Source: Bacteroidales bacterium (lineage in GTDB: Bacteria > Bacteroidota > Bacteroidia > Bacteroidales > WCHB1-69). From it: 64,000 nt of DNA. Each line of letters starts with the position of its first letter. Within the stretch, counting starts at the first letter, position 1. The notes below the pieces were generated by a model. It searched no databases and was not told where the DNA came from. It saw only the letters and a program-made list of their open reading frames with translations. Below are positions 43,705-51,009 of the stretch, piece after piece. The translations under genes and the position numbers were made by a program. The stretch lies in contig JAFPVR010000055.1 of assembly GCA_017395245.1 (NCBI GenBank), positions 1-64,000 on the forward strand. The letters run 5' to 3'.

Positions 43705-43728
43705 AGACGGGGCGTGCCCCGTCTCCAC
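43701..43728. repeat. GTAGAGACG-family palindrome, copy 6, overlapping a stop codon
   Basis: The 28-bp palindrome GTAGAGACGGGGC / GCCCCGTCTCCAC has one mismatch near its ends. The TAG at 43702-43704 is the stop codon of the receptor-like gene. Confidence 0.85.
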
Positions 43729-43744
43729 AAACGATGGAGAAACA

Positions 43745-44734
43745 ATGTCAAATTCTGAACAAATGAAAAAGATTATAGGAATAGGCAACGCATTAGTAGA
43801 CATACTGGTGCACATTGAAAACGACGAAATCCTGGACCGTTTAGGCTTATGCAAGGGCGGCATGGAGATGATTGACGCGCAACGGAAGCGCGAGATTTTA
43901 GAGGTTATTTCCGGGATGCCGCAGACGATGGCCACCGGCGGATCCACCTCCAACACCATGCACGGTTTAGCCCGTTTAGGCGCGAATGCCGGCTATATCG
44001 GCAAGGTGGGCAACGACGACCTCGGGCGGCTTTTCCGGGCCGAATGCGAGCGCTATGGGCTCACCCCGCACCTAATTACCACAAACGACGTGGACACAGG
44101 CGTGGCCATCACCTTCATCTCGGCCAATGCCGAACGCACCTTCGCCACCTACCTTGGCGCCGCCGCCACCATGCAGCCCGACCAGGTGGATGCAAAAATC
44201 CTGAAGGGCTACGACCTCATTCACATCGAAGGTTACCTCATCTTCAACCACGATTTGATTCTGGACGTCTGCCAGAAAGCCAAAGCCTGCGGCTTGCAGA
44301 TTTCCATGGATATGGCCAGCTACAATCTCATCGAGAACAATCTGGACTTTGTGAAGATGCTGCTTCGCGACTATGTCGATATTATTTTTGCCAACGAAGA
44401 GGAGGCGAAAGCTTTCACAGGCGTGGAAGGTGTGGAAGCGCTGCATGTACTCGCAAGCTACTGTCCCGTGGCCATCGTGAAGGTCGGCAAGGACGGTTCC
44501 TTCATCGAAATGGAAAGCAAAGTCACCGCTATCGCGCCCGTGGATGCGAAGCGCGTGGACACCACTGGAGCCGGCGATATTTACGCCTCTGGATTCCTTT
44601 TTGGCTATACAAACGGCTATGATTCGCTGCGATCTGGAAACTTAGCGTCCTATTTGTCCGCGCGACTGATTGAATATGTAGGGGCCAAACTTCCTGATGA
44701 CGAATGGATGAAAATAAAAAAAGAGGAGCTTTAA
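43745..44734 (+). CDS. PfkB family kinase, adenosine kinase-like
   Basis: This 329-residue ribokinase-fold kinase has the family blocks GIGNALVDILVHIENDE, GGSTSNTMHGLARLG, GYIGKVGNDDLGRLF and the catalytic motif DTTGAGDIYASGFLFG, in which the Asp of GAGD acts as base. The overall pattern matches the adenosine-kinase-like branch of PfkB. It would phosphorylate a nucleoside or sugar with ATP, and the permease at 3.1 kb and punA at 57.8 kb make nucleoside salvage plausible. The start is 43745 or 43763; the frame is open further up through the palindrome. A terminator overlaps its last codons. Confidence 0.88.
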   Translation: MSNSEQMKKIIGIGNALVDILVHIENDEILDRLGLCKGGMEMIDAQRKREILEVISGMPQTMATGGSTSNTMHGLARLGANAGYIGKVGNDDLGRLFRAECERYGLTPHLITTNDVDTGVAITFISANAERTFATYLGAAATMQPDQVDAKILKGYDLIHIEGYLIFNHDLILDVCQKAKACGLQISMDMASYNLIENNLDFVKMLLRDYVDIIFANEEEAKAFTGVEGVEALHVLASYCPVAIVKVGKDGSFIEMESKVTAIAPVDAKRVDTTGAGDIYASGFLFGYTNGYDSLRSGNLASYLSARLIEYVGAKLPDDEWMKIKKEEL

Positions 44735-44747
44735 GTTCCTCTTTTTT
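44717..44747. terminator. Bidirectional terminator between the kinase gene and tRNA-Thr
   Basis: The arms AAAAAAGAGGA (44717-44727) and TCCTCTTTTTT (44737-44747) form a hairpin with T-runs on both strands. It includes the kinase stop codon and also lies at the 3' end of the minus-strand tRNA. Confidence 0.88.
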
Positions 44748-44756
44748 AATGCTTTG

Positions 44757-44829
<73 letters not shown>

Positions 44830-44844
44830 TTGGTTTTGCGGGTG

Positions 44845-44852
44845 CAAAAATA
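44845..44852 (-). promoter_or_regulatory. -7 box for tRNA-Thr
   Basis: The minus strand reads TATTTTTG followed by C, 16 nt before the first base of the tRNA. Confidence 0.6.
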
Positions 44853-44930
44853 CACTTTTTTTGGACATACGCAAGTCTCAAAATTTTTTTTTATCAAATC
44901 GATATTTTTCACAGTTATTCAGATATTTTG

Positions 44931-44938
44931 TATTTTCG
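44931..44938 (+). promoter_or_regulatory. -7-like box for the zeta-like gene
   Basis: TATTTTCG, one base off the TAnnTTTG consensus, lies 22 nt before the ATG at 44960. Confidence 0.5.
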
Positions 44939-44959
44939 CGGTTTCTTTTTCCAATCAAG

Positions 44960-45544
44960 ATGGGCAAGAATTTATATATCATCGGTGGTTGCAACGGAGC
45001 TGGCAAAACGACGGCTTCCTATACCATCTTGCCCGAAATTCTTGACTGTAAGGAGTTTGTCAATGCCGACGAGATTGCCTACGGACTCTCCCCGTTCAAT
45101 CCGGAAGGCGTGATCGTGGAGGCTGGCCGGCTGGCTTTGAAACGTGTAGCCGACCTACTGGAACGTGACGAATCCTTCTCCATCGAGACCACCCTTGCGG
45201 CGCGCACCCTTGTCAAGACGGTGCGTCGTGCGCAGGACAAGGGTTACTACGTCAGCCTGCTCTTCTTCTGGCTCAATTCCATCGACCTTGCCATCCAGCG
45301 CGTGGCTGAACGAGTCAGCAACGGCGGCCACAACGTGCCCGAACCGACTATCCGGTCGCGATATGTCAGCGGAATCCACAATTTCTTCCATCTGTACGCC
45401 AACGCAGTGGACTACTGGACGGTTTTCGACAACAGCGAAAGCCCCCGTCGCCTCATTGCCTCCGGCGGACGTGCGAGGAAAATCAAAATAGTTGAACCTG
45501 AATTATTTAACCAAATAGAAAGGTATGTCCAACAAAGAAATTAA
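44960..45544 (+). CDS. Zeta-toxin-like P-loop kinase
   Basis: This 194-residue protein has a Walker A (GGCNGAGKTT, residues 9-18), NADEIAYGLSPFNPEG and FSIETTLAARTLVKTVRRA, the core pattern of the zeta-toxin/UDP-N-acetylglucosamine kinase family. Zeta toxins phosphorylate cell-wall precursors and normally pair with an epsilon antitoxin encoded upstream. No such gene is upstream here; instead a 60-residue gene overlaps its 3' end. Many chromosomal zeta-like proteins are not proven toxins. The frame is open upstream, but the promoter and the glycine-rich start place it at 44960. Confidence 0.85.
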   Translation: MGKNLYIIGGCNGAGKTTASYTILPEILDCKEFVNADEIAYGLSPFNPEGVIVEAGRLALKRVADLLERDESFSIETTLAARTLVKTVRRAQDKGYYVSLLFFWLNSIDLAIQRVAERVSNGGHNVPEPTIRSRYVSGIHNFFHLYANAVDYWTVFDNSESPRRLIASGGRARKIKIVEPELFNQIERYVQQRN

Positions 45545-45707
45545 GGAATTCGAGAAGAAACTGATATTCGGTCTCAACCTGGCCGAAAAACGCATGCTTC
45601 ACGAGAAGGCGCTCCACGAGGAGTTTGTCATCATGCAGTCGGCCGACGGCGAAATCCGCCGCGTCCCCGCCAAACAGGTGATTGCCGAAAACGTTATTTT
45701 CCAATAG
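45525..45707 (+). CDS. Small protein overlapping the zeta-like gene (possible antitoxin or partner)
   Basis: This 60-residue reading frame overlaps the end of the zeta-like gene by 20 nt in another frame. The product is MSNKEIKEFEKKLIFGLNLAEK..., with a charged helical N-terminal half and a short beta-like C-terminal half (EEFVIMQSADGEIRRVPAKQVI). Codon use is like that of a real gene, and the overlap suggests translational coupling. I do not recognise the family. The position fits a co-expressed partner, but the order (kinase first) is opposite to classical epsilon-zeta. Confidence 0.65.
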   Translation: MSNKEIKEFEKKLIFGLNLAEKRMLHEKALHEEFVIMQSADGEIRRVPAKQVIAENVIFQ

Positions 45708-45749
45708 CTAAAATCCGTCAAAACATGTCGGATATACGCTGACAAAAAA

Positions 45750-45778
45750 GAAAACGCCCTCGAATTGAAGGCGTTTTC
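45750..45778 (-). terminator. Terminator of the rplU-rpmA operon
   Basis: The arms GAAAACGCC (45750-45758) and GGCGTTTTC (45770-45778) form a 9-bp hairpin. On the minus strand it is followed by TTTTTT. It may also stop plus-strand transcripts from the zeta-like pair. Confidence 0.85.
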
Positions 45779-45801
45779 AGTTGAAATCTGGAAAATCTCT
45801 C

Positions 45802-46062
45802 TTACTCTTGCGTGGGAATCACGGAAACGTAAGATCTGTCCTTGTAGGTTTTCTTGAATTCGACAATGCCGTCGCACAAGGCGAACAGGGTGTGGTCCTT
45901 GCCCATACCGACATTCTTGCCGGGGTTGTGGACGGTGCCTCTTTGGCGGACGATGATGTTGCCAGCCTTGGCGAACTGACCACCGAAGATCTTCAAACCT
46001 AATCTTTTACTCGCTGATTCGCGGCCGTTCTGTGAACTACCGACACCTTTTTTATGAGCCAT
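45802..46062 (-). CDS. rpmA: 50S ribosomal protein L27
   Basis: This 86-residue protein is unmistakable: [24 protein letters not shown], then [32 protein letters not shown] and the C-terminal VSVIP. It lies near the peptidyl-transferase centre of the large subunit. It follows rplU after 31 nt, the universal order. Confidence 0.98.
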   Translation of the reverse strand: MAHKKGVGSSQNGRESASKRLGLKIFGGQFAKAGNIIVRQRGTVHNPGKNVGMGKDHTLFALCDGIVEFKKTYKDRSYVSVIPTQE

Positions 46063-46093
46063 AAGTCTAAATTTTAATCGTTAATACAAAATT

Positions 46094-46405
46094 TTACAGG
46101 GTAATGTTATCGATCTTGATGGAGGTCAGGCACTGGCGATGACCATTCAATTTCTGATAACCTTTTCTTCTTTTCTTCTTGAAGACAAGAACTTTGTCAC
46201 CTTTCAGGTGTTGGAGGACGGTAGCGGTAACATTCGCGCCCGAAACGGTCGGCGTACCCACTTTTACATCACCGTCATTGTCCACTAACATGACGCGGTC
46301 AAACGTGACTTGCGCACCTTCTTCAGCCTTGAGGCGCTGAACATAGACTCTGCGGTCTTTTTCAACCTTGAATTGTTGCCCGGCTATTTCTACGATTGCG
46401 TACAT
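46094..46405 (-). CDS. rplU: 50S ribosomal protein L21
   Basis: This 103-residue protein begins MYAIVEIAGQQFKVEKDRRVYVQRL and ends with KKKRRKGYQKLNGHRQCLTSIKIDNI, both typical of L21. The frame extends another 54 codons upstream, but those codons run through the promoter at 46442-46449 and are AT-rich, so the start is 46405. It forms an operon with rpmA. Confidence 0.98.
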   Translation of the reverse strand: MYAIVEIAGQQFKVEKDRRVYVQRLKAEEGAQVTFDRVMLVDNDGDVKVGTPTVSGANVTATVLQHLKGDKVLVFKKKRRKGYQKLNGHRQCLTSIKIDNITL

Positions 46406-46441
46406 TTTGATTTGAATTTTAGTTTGTAAATTTTTGGGCGG

Positions 46442-46449
46442 CAAAAATA
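46442..46449 (-). promoter_or_regulatory. -7 box for rplU-rpmA
   Basis: The minus strand reads TATTTTTG followed by CC, 36 nt before the rplU start. Confidence 0.62.
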
Positions 46450-46549
46450 GGATTTTTTTCAATACAAACATTTCTGTGCAATTTTTTTTAAACTTTCGCG
46501 TTATGGCACGGTTTTTGAAACGTTTTGAATGTACAAAAATTAGAATGAT

Positions 46550-47680
46550 ATGAAAGCATTGAATCAAGTTAAAGTATTGTTATTCACAATATTAACTGCT
46601 GTAGCAACAATGAATGTCAGTTGCGCACAGCCCGAGAAACAGTCCTCGAAATCCGCTTCAAACCACTCGCCGAGATACGTTGATCTGACCGAAGCGGCAG
46701 AGTCTTCCGTCAACGCGGTCGTCTATATCAAGACGGAATTCACGCAAAAGAACGCCGTTTGGGACGACTTTTTCGGCGGCACCATCTGGGAGCATTTCTT
46801 CGGCTCCGCACCGAGTGCCTACCCGGTGCAAGCGGCCGGCTCCGGAGTCATCATCTCCTCCGACGGCTACATCGTGACCAACAACCACGTGGTGGAGGAT
46901 GCGGTCAAAGTGACCATCACGCTGAACGACAAGCGCGAATACGAGGGTGAAATCATCGGCACGGATCCGGCCTCCGATCTGGCGCTCCTCAAGATCAAGG
47001 AGACGAAGCTGCCGTACCTGACCTTCGCCAACTCCGACTCCGTGCGCATCGGTGAATGGGTGCTGGCCATCGGCAACCCCATGGGGCTCAACTCCACCGT
47101 CACCGCCGGCATTATCAGCGCGAAAGCCCGTCAGCTTAGCACCGGCCGCGGCACCACCTCCGACGAGGTCTACCTGCAGACCGATGCGGCTGTCAATTCC
47201 GGCAACTCCGGCGGCGCCCTCGTGAACGCCTCCGGCCAATTGGTCGGCATCAACACCGCCATCGCCTCCGGCAACGGCTACTACACCGGCTACTCGTTCG
47301 CCATCCCCTCCAACATTGTGGAGAAAATCTGCTATGACCTCCAGCATTTCGGTGTCACCCAGCAGGCCTACCTCGGTGTCTCTATTATGGAACTCAACGC
47401 TACCAACGCCAAAGAGCTGAACCTCAACGATGTAAACGGCATCTACGTGGCTGAAGTCTCCGAAAACGGTGCCGCTTCGCAGAACGGATTCCAAGAGGGC
47501 GACGTCATCACTCACATTGACGACACCCCCGTCAACAGCCTCCCCGAAGTACGCGGCGTGCTCAAAACGAAATCCCCGGGCGACAAGGTGAAAGTCGTTT
47601 TGGTCCGGAACAACGAAAAATTGACAAAAAGTGTAACTTTATTAAATAGTAAGGGTACAACAGAAAAAGTTGAAAAGTAG
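46550..47680 (+). CDS. HtrA/Deg family serine protease with a single PDZ domain
   Basis: This 376-residue envelope protease has a signal peptide with a possible lipobox (MNVSC, Cys25). The trypsin-like triad is H113 in TNNHVVED, D143 in DPASDLALLK and S220 in NSGNSGGALVN. One PDZ domain follows at about 275-365 (GIYVAEVSENGAASQNGFQEGDVITHIDD). Bacteroidota HtrA proteins are often nearer 500 residues with two PDZ domains, so this is the short type. It should degrade or refold damaged periplasmic proteins. No TAnnTTTG box lies upstream, which leaves room for stress-type control. Confidence 0.92.
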   Translation: MKALNQVKVLLFTILTAVATMNVSCAQPEKQSSKSASNHSPRYVDLTEAAESSVNAVVYIKTEFTQKNAVWDDFFGGTIWEHFFGSAPSAYPVQAAGSGVIISSDGYIVTNNHVVEDAVKVTITLNDKREYEGEIIGTDPASDLALLKIKETKLPYLTFANSDSVRIGEWVLAIGNPMGLNSTVTAGIISAKARQLSTGRGTTSDEVYLQTDAAVNSGNSGGALVNASGQLVGINTAIASGNGYYTGYSFAIPSNIVEKICYDLQHFGVTQQAYLGVSIMELNATNAKELNLNDVNGIYVAEVSENGAASQNGFQEGDVITHIDDTPVNSLPEVRGVLKTKSPGDKVKVVLVRNNEKLTKSVTLLNSKGTTEKVEK

Positions 47681-47728
47681 TGATAGAAATAGAATGGGCA
47701 TGCCCTCTATAAACTAATGGGCACAACC

Positions 47729-47802
47729 CTATTCCTAAAGCAGCCCCGAAGGGGCAAGAGCTCGGTAGCCCAGGGTAAGGCCGATAGGCCGCAGCCCTGA
47801 GA
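47729..47802. repeat. GC-rich hairpin repeat upstream of rpoD, copy A
   Basis: About 74 bp starting CTATTCCTAAAGCAGCCCCG and containing three hairpin pieces: GCCCCGAAGGGGC, CCAGGG/CCCTG and GGCCGATAGGCC. A nearly identical copy starts at 48708 on the other side of rpoD. Confidence 0.85.
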
Positions 47803-47807
47803 TATGT

Positions 47808-47841
47808 AGTCAAAGGTCAAAGTCAATAGTCAAAGGTCATA
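47808..47841. repeat. 7-bp array directly before the rpoD start
   Basis: AGTCAAA, GGTCAAA, a 6-bp unit GTCAAT, AGTCAAA and GGTCATA run in tandem and end two bases before the ATG of rpoD. Confidence 0.65.
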
Positions 47842-47843
47842 AA

Positions 47844-48704
47844 ATGAGGCAATTAAAAATTTCAAAATCCATCACCAACCGCGATTCCGCATCGCTGGAA
47901 CGCTTCCTGTCCGACATCAGCAAAGTGCAGATGATCGGGGCCGACGAGGAGGTGGAGCTGGCGCGCAAAATCAAGGCTGGCGACGAAGACGCTCTCAACA
48001 AGTTGGTAACCACTAACTTGCGTTTCGTTGTTTCCGTAGCGAAACAGTACCAAAATCAAGGTATCGGGTTGCAGGATCTCATCAACGAGGGCAACCTGGG
48101 ACTAATCAAGGCCGCACAGCGTTTCGACGAGACGCGTGGCTTCAAGTTCATCTCATACGCCGTCTGGTGGATCCGCCAGGCCATCCTGCAGGCCATCGCC
48201 GACCAGTCGCGTATCGTGCGCCTGCCGCTCAACCAGGTGGGTGTCATCAACAAAATCAAAAAGGAGACCGCCCGTTTGGAGCAGACCCTCAACCGTCTGC
48301 CCACCACCGAAGAGATCGCCACTGCCATGGACATGCCCGTCTACAAGGTGGCTGAGATTATGAAGATGAACAACCATCCGCAATCCATCGACTCCCCCAT
48401 CGCGCCCAACGAGGAGACCCGCTTCGTGGATGTCTTCGTGCACGACACCGACGACAACACCGACACCTCCCTGATGCACGAGTCGCTTGCTTCGGAAATC
48501 AACGATTTGTTGGAGACGTTGCCCGAGAATGAGGCCGATGTGCTGCGACTCTTCTTCGGCATCGGCACCACGTACGAGCACACACTCGACGAAATCGGCG
48601 ACAAATTGGGCATCTCCCGCGAGCGCGTGCGTCAAATCAAGGAGCGCGCCCTGAAAAAACTGCGCCAAAGCAGCAAGAACAAAAATCTCAAAAGTTATTT
48701 ATAA
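47844..48704 (+). CDS. rpoD: Primary RNA polymerase sigma factor RpoD/SigA
   Basis: This 286-residue protein is the short Bacteroidota primary sigma factor without region 1.1. It starts MRQLKISKSITNRDSASLERFLSDI, then has region 1.2 (EEVELARKIKAGDEDA), region 2 (NLRFVVSVAKQY, GLQDLINEGNLGLIKAAQRFDETRGFKFISYAVWWIRQAI), region 3 and region 4 (RVRQIKERALKKLR). It should recognise the TAnnTTTG boxes listed here. The same GC-rich repeat lies on both sides of the gene and 7-bp repeats form its leader. Confidence 0.97.
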   Translation: MRQLKISKSITNRDSASLERFLSDISKVQMIGADEEVELARKIKAGDEDALNKLVTTNLRFVVSVAKQYQNQGIGLQDLINEGNLGLIKAAQRFDETRGFKFISYAVWWIRQAILQAIADQSRIVRLPLNQVGVINKIKKETARLEQTLNRLPTTEEIATAMDMPVYKVAEIMKMNNHPQSIDSPIAPNEETRFVDVFVHDTDDNTDTSLMHESLASEINDLLETLPENEADVLRLFFGIGTTYEHTLDEIGDKLGISRERVRQIKERALKKLRQSSKNKNLKSYL

Positions 48705-48707
48705 AAT

Positions 48708-48825
48708 CTATTCCTTAAGCAGCCCCGCAGGGGCAAGAGCTCGGTAGCCCAGGACAAGGCCGAAGGCCGCAGCCCTGGGAAAACAGGACAAGGCCGAAGG
48801 CCGCAACCCTGGGTCAATAGTCAAA
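48708..48825. repeat. GC-rich hairpin repeat downstream of rpoD, copy B, ending in heptads
   Basis: Copy B (48708-48780) matches copy A with few changes. A partial duplicate of its AGGACAAGGCCGAAGGCCGC segment follows (48785-48811). Two heptads (GGTCAAT, AGTCAAA) then lead into the gldD start codon, whose A is the last base of the array. Confidence 0.82.
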
Positions 48826-49463
48826 TGAGAAGGCAACCATATTTATATATTACCATGGCAATCCTTTTGGCCTGCGCGGCAATGGTGTCGTGCAAGCCGA
48901 AGGCGCTGCCGGAGCCCAAACCCATGGGCTATTTCCGTATTGACCTGCCCGACCACAAATACAAACTGTTGGACGCTTCCGAAACTTCACATAACAAGCA
49001 GGCGGACATTGCCGTCTCTCCACCCTTTACCTGCGAACAGTCGGTCTATGCTACATCCACTTTGGAAGTTCAGCCTGACCGTTGTTTGTGGATGAATATC
49101 ACCTACCCTGAATTGAACGCCTCGTTGCGGTTCACCTGCTTCACGGTCAAAAACGCCGACAGTCTGCGAAAACTGATGATTTCGGAGGACAAGATGGTGA
49201 AATTCCACTACCAGAAGGCCGACGATGTGCAGTTTTCCATCATCAACGACCCCGAGGCGCGCATTTGGGGACAAACCTACGAAATCTACGGCAAAGAGGT
49301 TGCCACACCGTTCCAGTTCTGGCTCACCGACAGCGTGCATAACTTTGTCCGCGCCACGCTCTACTTCGACGGCACCCCAAACAACGATTCGTTGCAGCCC
49401 GTGATTCAATATCTCAAGGAGGATGCGATGCACCTCATCAATACCTTCGCATGGAAACCCTGA
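48825..49463 (+). CDS. gldD: Gliding-motility-type lipoprotein GldD
   Basis: This 212-residue lipoprotein (lipobox MVSC, Cys23) matches GldD: EPKPMGYFRIDLPDHKYKLLD near the start, then WMNITYPELNASLRFTC, YGKEVATPFQFWLTDSVHNFVRATLYF and VIQYLKEDAMHLINTFAW. GldD is needed for gliding in Flavobacterium and is conserved in T9SS-bearing bacteria, many of which do not glide; its role may be in envelope or T9SS function. It overlaps the LuxE-like gene by 13 nt. Confidence 0.93.
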   Translation: MRRQPYLYITMAILLACAAMVSCKPKALPEPKPMGYFRIDLPDHKYKLLDASETSHNKQADIAVSPPFTCEQSVYATSTLEVQPDRCLWMNITYPELNASLRFTCFTVKNADSLRKLMISEDKMVKFHYQKADDVQFSIINDPEARIWGQTYEIYGKEVATPFQFWLTDSVHNFVRATLYFDGTPNNDSLQPVIQYLKEDAMHLINTFAWKP

Positions 49464-50431
49464 CCGACCATATCTTCCATCTTTCCTCGGAGGCGGATTT
49501 TGAGGCGACTGCGTTGCTGGTTTTCGAACTTCAATACGAAAACAACACCGTCTATCGCACTTATTGCCAGCATATTGGCAAGTCCAAAGGAAACGTTCGC
49601 AACCTATCCGAGATTCCCTTTCTCCCCATTTCGTTTTTCAAGACCCACGACGTGAAGACGGGTGATTTCGAGCCCGAGCTTATCTTCCGCAGCAGCGGTA
49701 CCACAGGCATGGAACGTTCGCGACACCTCATAAAGGACGCCGCCTTGTACCGCAAAAGCCTGATAGAGAGCTTCCGCCATTTCTACGGAAACCCGTCTGA
49801 TTACGTCTTTCTGGCCCTGCTGCCCAACTATATAGAGCAGAAAAACTCATCGCTCATCTACATGATGGAGGAGTTGATGCGCGAATCGGGCGCGAAAGAA
49901 AACGGCTATTACCTTTATAATCACAAAGATATGTATCAAAAACTGATACAACTGCGTGATAATCAACAAAAAACAATCCTTTGGGGTGTAACGTTCGCAC
50001 TCTTGGACTTTGCAGAACAGTATACGATTAATTTTCCGCAACTCATTGTGTTTGAGACCGGTGGAATGAAAGGTCGGCGAAAAGAGATGGTGAAGGAAGA
50101 GCTGTACGACATCCTTCGCAAGGCTTTCGGGGTAGCGGACATCCACTCCGAATACGGCATGTGCGAGCTCCTGTCGCAGGCCTATAGCAAGGGCGGCAAC
50201 ATCTTCTCAACCCCGCCATGGATGCAGCTCCGGCTTCGCAGCGAGAAAGATCCGTTTGACGGCAGCAACCAGATGGCGACCGGCGTTATCAACATCATCG
50301 ACCTAGCCAACCTCCACAGCTGCGCATTCATCGCCACGGAGGATTTGGGTCGCCGCCACCCCAACGGCATCGAGATTCTCGGCCGCATGGACCATTCCCA
50401 AACCCGAGGGTGCAGCCTGATGGTGTTGTAA
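49451..50431 (+). CDS. LuxE/PaaK-like acyl-protein synthetase family protein
   Basis: This 326-residue protein belongs to the ANL adenylating superfamily branch that includes LuxE. It has FRSSGTTGMERSRHLI, the Ser/Thr/Gly-rich phosphate-binding motif, TILWGVTFALLDFAEQ, ETGGMKGRRKEM and the YGMCELLSQAYSKGG block. It would activate a carboxylic acid as an acyl-adenylate. It overlaps gldD by 13 nt, so they are co-translated; in many Bacteroidota an acyltransferase of this kind lies near gldD. The substrate is unknown. Confidence 0.87.
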   Translation: METLTDHIFHLSSEADFEATALLVFELQYENNTVYRTYCQHIGKSKGNVRNLSEIPFLPISFFKTHDVKTGDFEPELIFRSSGTTGMERSRHLIKDAALYRKSLIESFRHFYGNPSDYVFLALLPNYIEQKNSSLIYMMEELMRESGAKENGYYLYNHKDMYQKLIQLRDNQQKTILWGVTFALLDFAEQYTINFPQLIVFETGGMKGRRKEMVKEELYDILRKAFGVADIHSEYGMCELLSQAYSKGGNIFSTPPWMQLRLRSEKDPFDGSNQMATGVINIIDLANLHSCAFIATEDLGRRHPNGIEILGRMDHSQTRGCSLMVL

Positions 50432-50445
50432 ATCCAAAATTTATG

Positions 50446-50453
50446 TACCTTTG
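50446..50453 (+). promoter_or_regulatory. -7 box for the FMN-binding lipoprotein gene
   Basis: TACCTTTG followed by CC lies 70 nt before the ATG at 50524, giving a fairly long A-rich leader. Confidence 0.5.
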
Positions 50454-50523
50454 CCAACCATTTCCAAGACGAGGAAATGGCATTTAACATTTTGAAATTC
50501 AAACAATTAAAAACATAAAGAAT

Positions 50524-50931
50524 ATGAAAAAATGGTTATGGACAAGTCTTTGTGTCGTTGCTCTCGCGGCAGCGGTGGCCGTCATATTGGGATGCACCAC
50601 CAGTGACGAACACATGACAAAGAAAGACGGTGTTTACATTGTGAACACCACCAAGTTGGGTGCCGACGTGCAAGGCTACAACGGCCCTACCCCACTCAAT
50701 ATCTATATCAAGGACAACAAGATCCAAAAGGTGGAGGCACTGCCCAACGAGGAGACCCCCGGTTTTTTCCAGCGGGTGCAGAACGAACTGTTAGGCAAAT
50801 GGAACGGCATGGATGTGAAGAAGGCCGCCACCGCCGAAATTGATGCGGTTACTGGCGCGACCTATTCCTCCAACGCGGTGAAGGAGAATGTCAAGATTGG
50901 CGTGAAATATTACCAGAAACACAAGAAATAA
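50524..50931 (+). CDS. FMN-binding domain lipoprotein
   Basis: This 135-residue protein has a lipobox (ILGC, Cys24) and one FMN-binding domain of the RnfG/NqrC type (about 45-130). The flavin-attachment motif is seen as DAVTGATYSS (about 107-116); ApbE enzymes link FMN to the Thr of such motifs. The protein is therefore likely a small flavinylated lipoprotein facing the periplasm. It stands alone, with no Rnf, Nqr or ApbE gene nearby, so its electron donor and acceptor are unknown. Confidence 0.88.
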   Translation: MKKWLWTSLCVVALAAAVAVILGCTTSDEHMTKKDGVYIVNTTKLGADVQGYNGPTPLNIYIKDNKIQKVEALPNEETPGFFQRVQNELLGKWNGMDVKKAATAEIDAVTGATYSSNAVKENVKIGVKYYQKHKK

Positions 50932-50954
50932 ATTGTATAAACATGCCCTGACGT

Positions 50955-50982
50955 GTAGAGGCGCAAAATTTTGCGTCTCTAC
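50955..50982. repeat. GTAGAGACG-family palindrome, copy 7
   Basis: A 28-bp palindrome with one G-T pair and the centre GCGCAAAATTTTGCG. The same centre appears in the copy inside lpxK. Confidence 0.88.
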
Positions 50983-51009
50983 GAAGGCGTAACCGTTTTA
51001 AAATTCATA

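Noticed and set aside
45752..46062. rpmA and the preceding hairpin as a regulatory RNA for the zeta-like pair
   Set aside because: The hairpin has its T-run on the minus strand and is a normal terminator of rplU-rpmA.
46406..46567. N-terminal extension of L21 by 54 codons
   Set aside because: It would run through the rplU promoter box, is AT-rich and is absent from known L21 proteins.
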